Source of the DNA: Thermocladium sp049965935
Lineage (GTDB): Archaea > Thermoproteota > Thermoprotei > Thermoproteales > Thermocladiaceae
DNA: 11,673 nucleotides
Direction: 5' to 3'
NCBI GenBank assembly: GCA_049965935.1
Contig: JBMFVP010000054.1
Coordinates: 1 to 11,673 of the forward strand
Numbering within the stretch: the first letter of the stretch is position 1; every line of letters starts with the position of its first letter. Below are positions 5,891 to 11,673 of the stretch, piece after piece. The notes beneath the pieces are model-generated. The model saw only the letters and a program-made list of their open reading frames with translations. It was not told the origin of the DNA and did no database searches. Both the position numbers and the translations under genes were made by a program.

Positions 5891-7489
5891 TCATTTTCTC
5901 CCAATGGTATTGACGATTTCTGTTATCCTTGCATTATTAGGACTACGCATTGCCTCCAGCTTCTCCCTGTAGCGACTCAGCACTAATCCCATGGTGGCCC
6001 TAATCAAGTGCTTCATCATTCGTCTAACCACCGGATTCTCCATTTTAGACGTTATTATATCATCATCAGCCCTCGCTTCGCTTATGGCCTTACTTAATGC
6101 CACAAGCACGAATTCTCTGCGAAGCGGGTTCTCCAGTATTTTATCTAGGATAGTGAAGTCCCTGTGTCGCAATGCACCCATTGGTATGAATGGCAACGGA
6201 AAAGTCATTACCCGCAGTTTCCGGAGCCTATCAAGCAACTCAAGGTTCTTCTCTACATCGTTATCGGTCTCACCGGGCAAATTGATTATCATGGTGCCTA
6301 CCACTATCCATCCATTATCGTTTAAAATGCCTATCGCATTCTCAACTATATCGGGGTATTGTATTGGCTTGAAGGGAAGAACTTTGCCTGGCATTAGCAT
6401 TGACAATAATCTTGGGGAACCAGTTTCTATTCCCATCTCAATGAAGCTCTTAGCCCCACCCTCATTCATATATTGACTGACTTCTTTCACCATCTTAGGC
6501 GCCTGCACCACTACTGCGGCCGTGGTGAAGTCAGTGGTTATGCTGTATTCATCTCCATATGATTTCACTAATTTATACGAACTCTTAACTAAGTTGATCA
6601 CCTTATCCGGCTCTGGATTTATCCCCTTTGCTCCATATCTGAAGAACTCCTCGCTGTGGAGACCTATCTCCTTGACCTTGCCTATCTCTATATTAAGTTT
6701 TATCTCTTTATCTATATGGTCCTCAAATGGCATTGATCTAATCATGCCGCTTAACGTTGGGGTGCAGAATTGGCATCCCCTGCCGCATCCCCTGGTAACC
6801 TCCACTAGTCCGCCAATGGATGGAGTAACTATGGTTGGTATTAGATTCACTGGCACTGGCCTTTTGGCGGTCACTACATTAGGTACTGATTCTCCATTCA
6901 ATATTTTATGAAAAAGCCCCGGTCCCTCCTCCTCGAATTCCCCCTCATAAATAACATCTATTCCCAGCTTATGCTGCGATCCAGAGTCGAGTATCTGCCA
7001 AACGGCTGGGCCACCTACTATTATCTTTAGGTGATTTCTATTCTTTTTTATTGCTTCGTTATTTATAACATTAAGAAACGATTTCGATATGTATGGAATG
7101 CCGGAGTACGGCAGATCAGCCAGTTTTAGTATCCAGTAAACTATGCCAGAACCGTAGCTAAGCCCCAGCGGATCCATGGTGTATATCCCCAATATCTTGG
7201 TATTGGGTCCCACTGCCTTATCTAGCTTATTTGGGTCTATTATCTTGGCGTCAATGCCGCTCTTGATCAACGCTGCTTGAACCTTCGCTAATCCATACGG
7301 GGCCCGCTTAACTATGCCTTTCCTATTGCTTTTAACCTTAAAGTATAGGTGAGCCACCCAATCCCTTATGTATGAGTCAGGCAAGGCGCTTATGAACCCA
7401 GCAATTGACGCGCCAAAGGTATCGCTGGCAGTGGAGCCCTCGCTAGTTAGGACCACGGGAAACCCGTGCTCGCCGGGCATGTTTTTCAT
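5891..7489 (-). CDS. Radical SAM protein with N-terminal B12-binding-like domain
   Basis: This is a cytoplasmic [4Fe-4S]/S-adenosylmethionine enzyme; its substrate is unknown. The cluster motif is C235-x3-C239-x2-C242 (VTRGCGRGCQFC). Other radical SAM core signs are FIEMGIETGSPRLL (about 349-362, the GxIxGxxxx-like strand) and GTMIINLPGET (about 398-408). Residues about 60-200 form a Rossmann-like domain of the COG1032 arrangement: GLAKVQAALIKSGIDAKIIDP, then GIYTMDPLGLSYG, then KIIVGGPAVWQIL and a GEFEEEGP segment. I see no DxHxxG cobalamin ligand motif, so actual B12 binding is doubtful. The C-terminal 100 residues are helical and basic. Start ATG 7489 gives 532 residues. The ATG at 7480 (three residues shorter) fits better with a TATA-like box near 7506. 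The TRIC channel gene follows within about 30 bases; a functional link between the two is not known. Confidence 0.92.
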   Translation of the reverse strand: MKNMPGEHGFPVVLTSEGSTASDTFGASIAGFISALPDSYIRDWVAHLYFKVKSNRKGIVKRAPYGLAKVQAALIKSGIDAKIIDPNKLDKAVGPNTKILGIYTMDPLGLSYGSGIVYWILKLADLPYSGIPYISKSFLNVINNEAIKKNRNHLKIIVGGPAVWQILDSGSQHKLGIDVIYEGEFEEEGPGLFHKILNGESVPNVVTAKRPVPVNLIPTIVTPSIGGLVEVTRGCGRGCQFCTPTLSGMIRSMPFEDHIDKEIKLNIEIGKVKEIGLHSEEFFRYGAKGINPEPDKVINLVKSSYKLVKSYGDEYSITTDFTTAAVVVQAPKMVKEVSQYMNEGGAKSFIEMGIETGSPRLLSMLMPGKVLPFKPIQYPDIVENAIGILNDNGWIVVGTMIINLPGETDNDVEKNLELLDRLRKLRVMTFPLPFIPMGALRHRDFTILDKILENPLRREFVLVALSKAISEARADDDIITSKMENPVVRRMMKHLIRATMGLVLSRYREKLEAMRSPNNARITEIVNTIGRK

Positions 7490-7501
7490 AAATAAATTAA
7501 A

Positions 7502-7511
7502 TATTTAAATT
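7502..7511 (-). promoter_or_regulatory. TATA-like box for the radical SAM-TRIC unit
   Basis: Minus-strand TTTAAATA, within a run of A and T, is centred about 26 bases upstream of the in-frame ATG at 7480 and only 17 bases from the ATG at 7489. If this is the real box, 7480 is the leaderless start. The surrounding 66-base gap also follows the stop codon of the upstream leftward gene. Confidence 0.45.
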
Positions 7512-7555
7512 TTTGTTAGTTAATCAATTAAGGCTCCAAGCCACAGGCAGAGAAA

Positions 7556-8500
7556 TTAAGCCATAGATTTATGGTGGCCGGGGAACTCGGGGTAGGTTCC
7601 CATCCTGCGGGCCTTCTCGTAAATAACATTAGCTACGGCCAAGTCCTCCACGGCTATGCCAAGCGACTTAAATATGGTCACTCCACCGCTAGGCTTAACT
7701 GCCCCAATAACTATGCTGGAAAAAGGAACAACTCGCCGCCACGCATCTGCCCCCGCCATTATTATGTCCCCAGCCTCATTCTTGGCTTGATCCACATCAT
7801 CCACTGCTATTAACTTGGCCCGCATTACAGCGCTTGGCATTAATTCAGCCCTATCTCCCCAATTACTTCCAATCGCATTTATGTGAATATCATTAGGAAG
7901 CCACTTACCATCTATGAATGGTTCCTTGGAATTCGTAGCGGTGACTAGGACATCAGCTCTACAGGTCTCTTCATAACTATCTGCAATCCTTGCATCAATG
8001 CCGTTCTTCTCTATGTACTTAGCGAACTCGGTAGCATGTTCCTTAGTCCTACTATATATGATTACCTTATCTAGCTTCAATGATTCTCTCAATGCATCGA
8101 ATTGGGCCCTAGCCTGCACGCCGGACCCAACTATGCCGAGGACGCTTGCGGTTGGTTTCATGAATTTCGTGGCCACAGCACTCGCTGCGCCGGTTCGTAT
8201 CTGCCCTAGCCTATCCGCTTCAATGATTGCCCCAAGCTCGCCCGTGGATAGATCAAAGAGAAGCACTACGAATCTAGTGCCACGCCTGCTCGATAAGTAA
8301 GTCTTGAGCCCAGCTACGCCAAGGCCTGGCACGGCTCCCTGTAGCACATGGAGGACGCCTTCTCTCGTTATTACTCTACGACGCGGTATATTTATTGCAG
8401 TGCCTTCCCCCATCATTCTGAATACGTTCTCCACAGCCTCAATTGCCTCCTTAAATGAGAGGAGCTCATTGACGTCATTCTCTGTCAATAGTATTGCCAT
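7556..8500 (-). CDS. Ornithine cyclodeaminase/mu-crystallin family NAD(P)-dependent enzyme
   Basis: This cytoplasmic oxidoreductase of 314 residues has the usual family length. The family includes ornithine cyclodeaminase, archaeal alanine dehydrogenase and ketimine reductases, and the sequence alone does not separate these. Conserved marks include the substrate-side Lys in GLKTY (K66), the LGQIRTGAASAVATKFM segment (about 98-114), the nucleotide-binding GSGVQA (125-130) with SR at 150-151, NAIGSN (about 208-213), VDDVDQAKNEAGDI (about 233-246) and EDLAVANVIYEKA near the end (about 285-297). It overlaps the end of the upstream beta-hydroxyacid dehydrogenase gene by 26 bases and is preceded by a strong Shine-Dalgarno site, so the two are co-translated. 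The pairing suggests one pathway for amino- or hydroxy-acid turnover, for example reduction or oxidation of successive intermediates, but the substrate is not visible. Confidence 0.92.
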   Translation of the reverse strand: MAILLTENDVNELLSFKEAIEAVENVFRMMGEGTAINIPRRRVITREGVLHVLQGAVPGLGVAGLKTYLSSRRGTRFVVLLFDLSTGELGAIIEADRLGQIRTGAASAVATKFMKPTASVLGIVGSGVQARAQFDALRESLKLDKVIIYSRTKEHATEFAKYIEKNGIDARIADSYEETCRADVLVTATNSKEPFIDGKWLPNDIHINAIGSNWGDRAELMPSAVMRAKLIAVDDVDQAKNEAGDIIMAGADAWRRVVPFSSIVIGAVKPSGGVTIFKSLGIAVEDLAVANVIYEKARRMGTYPEFPGHHKSMA

Positions 8501-9365
8501 CCTTGATCCTCCTCGGCCTAAATAATTCAGCTACAGTCGAGAAATCGAGTTCCCCATTCTCTGTTTCCTCGACTAACCTATATAATTGAAGGGCCAATGC
8601 GGATAAGGGGACAGGCATCCCGAGGCCTTGCGCCTCTTTCTGGATGATCTCGAGGTCCTTCCTCATGTGCTTCAATGCGAATTGAGTCGAGTAATCTCCC
8701 CTCATTATTTTGGGTAACTTTAGATCCGTGGTCGGCGACCTAGCGCTACTTAATTCCCGCAATACCTTCTCTACATCGCTTGGCTTCAAACCGCTCCTGA
8801 CTCCGAACCAATATGCTTCCCCGATTGCGGCGACGTAAGTGCCGAGCAATAGATTATTCACTAGCTTGGCGTAGAGCCCCATGCCGTTTCCACCCATGTA
8901 AGTCACGGATGAAGCCGTCTCCATCAGTATATCCTTAGCTAAATCAAATAATTCCTCAGGTCCGCCAACCAGCACGGCTAGCTTCTTCTGTTCAACATGT
9001 ATCGAGGTCCCTATCACCGGCGCATCCATCATTTCCCCACCATTCCTCTTTACCTGCATAGCTAAATCGATGCTTGTGCTTGGCGATATGGTGGATAGAT
9101 CTATCACTGTCTTACCCTTAATATGAGGAATCGCTTCCCTAATCACCGCTGATACGGCATCATCATTCGATAGCATCGTTAACACGATGTCGCTATTCTC
9201 CACCAACTCTCTTATTGAATTAGCAACTGCCACATTATGCTCTGCGCCAAACTTGATGGCCTTATCCATTGTCCTATTGAAAACTGCATGCAGTTTCCCA
9301 GCCTTCGCCAGGTTAGCGCCTATCCTGTAACCCATCACTCCCAGTCCAATTAATCCAATCTTCAT
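8475..9365 (-). CDS. Beta-hydroxyacid dehydrogenase (3-hydroxyisobutyrate dehydrogenase family)
   Basis: This cytoplasmic NAD(P)-dependent dehydrogenase has 296 residues, the normal family length. The Rossmann motif GLGVMG is at 7-12. FNRT (29-32) with K35 is the pattern usually associated with NADP(H) preference. DLSTISPSTS is at about 89-98, and the catalytic Lys lies in YAKLVNN (K167, followed by N170 and N171). The substrate loop reads DAPVIGTSIHVEQKKLAVLVGG. Most relatives have Ser-Gly-Gly/Ser after the Val, so the substrate is probably not plain 3-hydroxyisobutyrate. Succinic semialdehyde or glyoxylate reductase-like enzymes of the same family are alternatives. Start: ATG 9365 with a TATA box about 27 bases upstream. 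It is the first gene of a two-gene operon with the cyclodeaminase-family enzyme, which starts inside its last codons. Confidence 0.93.
   Translation of the reverse strand: MKIGLIGLGVMGYRIGANLAKAGKLHAVFNRTMDKAIKFGAEHNVAVANSIRELVENSDIVLTMLSNDDAVSAVIREAIPHIKGKTVIDLSTISPSTSIDLAMQVKRNGGEMMDAPVIGTSIHVEQKKLAVLVGGPEELFDLAKDILMETASSVTYMGGNGMGLYAKLVNNLLLGTYVAAIGEAYWFGVRSGLKPSDVEKVLRELSSARSPTTDLKLPKIMRGDYSTQFALKHMRKDLEIIQKEAQGLGMPVPLSALALQLYRLVEETENGELDFSTVAELFRPRRIKDGNTIDRE
8508..8514 (-). promoter_or_regulatory. Strong Shine-Dalgarno site for the cyclodeaminase-family gene
   Basis: Minus-strand GAGGAGG lies 7 bases before the ATG at 8500, inside the last codons of the upstream dehydrogenase. It confirms the 8500 start and indicates coupled translation of the two overlapping genes. 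Confidence 0.8.
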
Positions 9366-9386
9366 AACTATGCACCGTAACTATCG

Positions 9387-9396
9387 ATAAATAAAC
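9387..9396 (-). promoter_or_regulatory. TATA box for the dehydrogenase operon
   Basis: Minus-strand GTTTATTTAT is centred at about 9392, 27 bases upstream of the ATG at 9365, consistent with a leaderless transcript. It lies back to back with the tRNA promoter about 45 bases away. Confidence 0.6.
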
Positions 9397-9431
9397 TTAA
9401 CTTATTAATTGTTTTTAAGGCGACGGAAAAT

Positions 9432-9439
9432 CTTTAAAA
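9432..9439 (+). promoter_or_regulatory. TATA box for tRNA-Ala
   Basis: CTTTAAAA is centred at about 9436, 27 bases upstream of the first tRNA base. This is the classic archaeal stable-RNA promoter spacing. Confidence 0.65.
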
Positions 9440-9462
9440 CTCATGCAGCCGGGAAAACAAGG

Positions 9463-9536
9463 GGGCCGGTAGTCTAGCCTGGAAGGATATCCGCCTCGCA
9501 CGCGGGAGATCGTGGGTTCAAATCCCACCCGGTCCA
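9463..9536 (+). tRNA. tRNA-Ala (anticodon CGC)
   Basis: The 74-base gene folds fully by eye. The acceptor stem GGGCCGG pairs with CCGGTCC and includes the G3-U70 wobble pair that identifies alanine tRNAs. The D arm is GTCT/GGAT with G18-G19. The anticodon stem is TCCGC/GCGGG with loop CTCGCAC, placing CGC at 9497-9499, which reads GCG codons. The variable loop has 5 bases, and the T arm is GTGGG/CCCAC with loop TTCAAAT. The discriminator base is A, and CCA is not encoded (CTA follows). No intron is present, although many Thermoproteales tRNAs carry one. Confidence 0.96.
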
Positions 9537-9559
9537 CTAATCATTGCCGTCGATGCCAG

Positions 9560-9577
9560 CATACATAAAAATGTATG
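9560..9577 (+). repeat. Perfect 7-base inverted repeat with AAAA loop, overlapping a TATA-like stretch
   Basis: CATACAT at 9560-9566 and ATGTATG at 9571-9577 are separated by AAAA. It lies 23 bases after the tRNA and just before the GH114-like gene. It may be a TATA region (CATAAAAATG centred about 26 bases before the ATG at 9593), an operator, or a tRNA trailer hairpin. The in-frame ATG at 9575 is part of its right arm, which argues against that start. Confidence 0.5.
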
Positions 9578-9592
9578 GATAATTACTTATCA

Positions 9593-10492
9593 ATGCAGGT
9601 AAGTCTAGATATGAGGATAATCATGGTTGGGGCACCAATTGCTATGCTGGCGCTGGCCCTATTCCCTCACTTGGGTCACCAATCCATATCTGGGACTCAG
9701 CCAAGTAATCAATTGCTTCAATCAACTCATAACCCTTTGCTTAATTTACATAACTTCACGGTGTATTATGGCGATGATGTTAATGGTGATGTATTGCGAG
9801 TACTTAACGAGTATCAATTAGTGATTCTTCAGCCATGGGCATTCACTCCAGGCAACTTAACCCTAATTAAATCGATAAAGATAGCATATATAGATCTTGG
9901 GGAGTACGATAATTCGACCTGGAGCCAATGCCAAGTGAACCTAACCGGAATAATTATTGGATATGATGAGGATTGGGGCCAGCCAATAGTTAACGTGTCG
10001 TCTCAGCAATGGATTAATTACACCCTATGTAGAGTGAGAGCCGCTCTAGCTGTCGGTTTTAATGGTGTTCTCTTTGATGATGTTGATGACGCCATAGATT
10101 ACTATCCTGGGGAAGCAAGTGGAGTAATTAAAATCATGAAGCTCGTCTCTGAGATGTATCCCAATGCATTGATAGGCGTAAATAGGGGATTCGAATTAGC
10201 ACGCAACTTATCGCCATATATTCAGTTCATACTATATGAGGACTACGGCACCTACTATAACTTCACCACCAATGAGTATCAATACTTGGAGCCAAGCCAA
10301 GTAAACAATGTGATCAATACTACAATTTACTTAAAGTCACTGGGGCTTGAGGTGCTGGCCCTCGGCTACTCGCCGCTTCCCTGTGATTCATATAGTGGCT
10401 TCGTTGCATCGCTAGCGATTAAGGAGGGCATACCATACTATGTTGGGGACATCTACTTAACTCGATTGTCAACGACATGTATGGTGGAGTAG
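9593..10492 (+). CDS. Secreted GH114-like (TM1410-type) TIM-barrel protein
   Basis: It is probably an exported or surface-attached glycoside-hydrolase-fold protein, related to endo-alpha-1,4-polygalactosaminidases (PF03537 type). From the ATG at 9593 it has 299 residues. It starts with a hydrophobic signal or anchor segment (about 9-25), then a Ser/Gln/Asn-rich linker. Family marks are YIDLGEYDN (about 99-107, E104), YDEDWGQPIVNVSS (about 124-137), GFNGVLFDDVDD (about 155-166, two acidic residues D162 and D163), GVNRGFEL (about 195-202) and LYEDYGTYY (E216). Nine N-x-S/T sequons are present (N54, 88, 107, 116, 134, 142, 205, 223, 242), which fits an N-glycosylated extracellular archaeal protein. 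Four cysteines (113, 146, 264, 296) could form disulfides. Other possible starts are ATG 9575 and ATG 9611. The real substrate is unknown. It stands between tRNA-Ala and the DUF255 gene, each with its own promoter. Confidence 0.85.
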   Translation: MQVSLDMRIIMVGAPIAMLALALFPHLGHQSISGTQPSNQLLQSTHNPLLNLHNFTVYYGDDVNGDVLRVLNEYQLVILQPWAFTPGNLTLIKSIKIAYIDLGEYDNSTWSQCQVNLTGIIIGYDEDWGQPIVNVSSQQWINYTLCRVRAALAVGFNGVLFDDVDDAIDYYPGEASGVIKIMKLVSEMYPNALIGVNRGFELARNLSPYIQFILYEDYGTYYNFTTNEYQYLEPSQVNNVINTTIYLKSLGLEVLALGYSPLPCDSYSGFVASLAIKEGIPYYVGDIYLTRLSTTCMVE

Positions 10493-10504
10493 TGCTCACT
10501 CTAG

Positions 10505-10541
10505 ACGCGGCATCCCACCTAAATATAATAGGTAACCGCGT
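10505..10541 (+). promoter_or_regulatory. TATA box inside nested inverted repeats upstream of the DUF255 gene
   Basis: TAAATATAATA (10520-10530) is centred about 27 bases upstream of the ATG at 10552, fitting a leaderless start. It is enclosed by ACCT (10517-10520) and AGGT (10530-10533), and further out by ACGCGG (10505-10510) and CCGCGT (10536-10541). The outer arms are perfect complements. This is operator-like, or a hairpin at the end of the preceding transcript. Confidence 0.5.
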
Positions 10542-10551
10542 TTTCATAATC

Positions 10552-11673
10552 ATGGATAGAATAACTTGCTTAACCGGCAGCGGATCGCCCTACTTATTAA
10601 AGGCAATGACTAGCCCAATTAATTGGTGGGGATGGTGCAGGGAGGCATTTGAATTAGCGAGGAGCTGGAATAGGCCAATACTTATCGATGTCGGTGCATC
10701 TTGGTGTCACTGGTGTAATGTGATGGATGAGGATACTTATAATGACCAGGAAATTGCCAAGATAATTAATGATAACTTCATCCCAATAAAGGTCGATAGA
10801 GACGAGAGACCTGATATAGATAAGAAACTTCAAAGCATCTCAATCTCCATATCAGGCCAAGCGGGTTGGCCGCTAACCATATTCCTAACCCCCAGCGGTG
10901 AAGCAATATTCGCTGGAACATATTTTCCGCCGAGGGACTCGATGGGGATTCCCGGCATGTCTAGAGTGCTTAAGGCGGTTCTCCAGGCTTATCAAGAGGC
11001 AAAGACGGTTAAATTAACTGACCTAACAAGTAAGGAGGAATCTTCGCAGGTAAGCGTATCCGTAATTAATGGTGTTTTACTTAGGATAATGGATATGTAT
11101 GATGAGAGGCACGGGGGCTTCGGCTCGTTTCCCAAGTTTCCACAAGTAACGTTCCACTCAATTCTACTATATCGAGGCTTCTACTCTAATTCATCCTTCA
11201 TAGATGCCGTGAATCATACATTGGAGGCAATGGGTAGAGGGGGGATACATGATCAATTAGGAGGCGGGTTTCATAGGTACTCGGTAGATGATGCTTGGTT
11301 ATTGCCGCATTTTGAGAAACTGCTAATAGATAATGCTGAGCTCATCATTAATTATGCGGAGACCTTCGCGGTCACTGGGAATCAGTACTTGGGGGCGGTC
11401 GCCATGGATACACTTAACTATATTAACTCAGTGCTTGGAGATAATGATGGTGGTTACTACTCCAGCCAAAGCGCCGATTCAGAAGGCGAGGAAGGGAGCT
11501 ACTATAAGTGGAGCATTGAGGAATTAGCATCAATACTTGATCAAAACGAATTTCAATTAATTTACGAGTATTTCGGGCTTAATGATTTCCCAAGTGGAGG
11601 GAAGGCAGTGCTTCATATAGCTGGTGAACCACGCATGGATTCGAATGAATTACTCACTGCCATAAATAAAATG
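10552..11673 (+). CDS. DUF255 thioredoxin-fold protein (YyaL/SPATA20 family), 3' end outside window
   Basis: The first 374 codons are present and the frame is open to the window edge; family members are usually about 650-700 residues, so roughly half is missing. The N-terminal thioredoxin-like domain has SPINWWGWCREAFELA (about 21-36) and VGASWCHWCNVM (about 47-58), with a C52-x2-C55 redox pair. VDRDERPDID and the SGQAGWPLTIFLTP segment follow, then GTYFPP. The second part begins the six-hairpin (alpha/alpha) toroid region with GGFGSFPKFP, GGIHDQLGGGFHRYSVD, WLLPHFEKLL and SADSEGEEGSYYKW, all typical. No signal peptide is visible, so it is probably cytoplasmic. The molecular function of the family is not settled, and a redox or sugar-epimerase-like role has only been proposed from the folds. 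The start is ATG 10552, supported by the TATA spacing. Confidence 0.93.
   Translation, partial: MDRITCLTGSGSPYLLKAMTSPINWWGWCREAFELARSWNRPILIDVGASWCHWCNVMDEDTYNDQEIAKIINDNFIPIKVDRDERPDIDKKLQSISISISGQAGWPLTIFLTPSGEAIFAGTYFPPRDSMGIPGMSRVLKAVLQAYQEAKTVKLTDLTSKEESSQVSVSVINGVLLRIMDMYDERHGGFGSFPKFPQVTFHSILLYRGFYSNSSFIDAVNHTLEAMGRGGIHDQLGGGFHRYSVDDAWLLPHFEKLLIDNAELIINYAETFAVTGNQYLGAVAMDTLNYINSVLGDNDGGYYSSQSADSEGEEGSYYKWSIEELASILDQNEFQLIYEYFGLNDFPSGGKAVLHIAGEPRMDSNELLTAINKM

Noticed and set aside
5991..6911. Long open frames on the + strand opposite the radical SAM gene
   Set aside because: Their translations show no family features and are low in plausible domain structure, while the minus-strand frame carries the full radical SAM motifs. 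They are antisense shadows.
7998..8525. Open frames on the + strand opposite the cyclodeaminase-family gene
   Set aside because: They are antisense to a strongly supported gene with intact nucleotide-binding motifs, and have no promoter or ribosome-binding signal of their own.
9463..9536. Possible tRNA intron or bulge-helix-bulge site
   Set aside because: The anticodon arm closes directly with a normal 7-base loop and every arm pairs in the uninterrupted 74 bases.

Overview
The window looks like chromosomal DNA of an archaeon, most likely a thermophilic member of the Thermoproteota (Thermoproteales-like). The evidence is as follows. TATA-like boxes lie about 26-28 bases upstream of start codons, as expected for leaderless mRNAs. 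There is a bacterio-opsin-activator type (HTH-10) regulator. The tRNA-Ala has no encoded CCA and has an archaeal-type TATA box. The gene content includes a quinol-type nitric oxide reductase as known from Pyrobaculum, an archaeal TRIC-type channel and a secreted protein full of N-glycosylation sequons. The genus is not determined. I see no mobile element, CRISPR array or rRNA.

Left part (1-3193): a quinol-dependent nitric oxide reductase (qNOR) reads rightward and meets, tail to tail, a two-gene leftward unit. That unit encodes a DUF488/YeaO protein followed by an HTH-10 regulator with a CxxC pair. This may be a small nitrosative-stress or denitrification island.

Middle left (3349-5250): three rightward genes encode a helical protein of unknown family, an SPFH (band 7, YdjI-like) protein and a small polytopic membrane protein. 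The last two clearly form an operon, with a good Shine-Dalgarno site before the second. This trio is the least explained part of the window and my best candidate for an undescribed membrane-associated system.

Middle right (5237-9365): leftward genes form two units. One encodes a radical SAM protein followed by a TRIC/UPF0126 cation channel. The other encodes a beta-hydroxyacid dehydrogenase overlapping an ornithine cyclodeaminase/mu-crystallin family enzyme, whose strong Shine-Dalgarno site is embedded in the end of the first gene.

Right part (9463-11673): three rightward items are tRNA-Ala(CGC), a secreted GH114-like (TM1410-type) TIM-barrel protein, and the first 374 codons of a DUF255 thioredoxin-fold protein (YyaL/SPATA20 family) that runs off the window end. 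The promoter of the last gene is embedded in nested inverted repeats.

A recurrent pattern is that first genes of units appear leaderless, whereas two downstream genes (4834 and 8500) have clear Shine-Dalgarno sites. I used this to choose starts.
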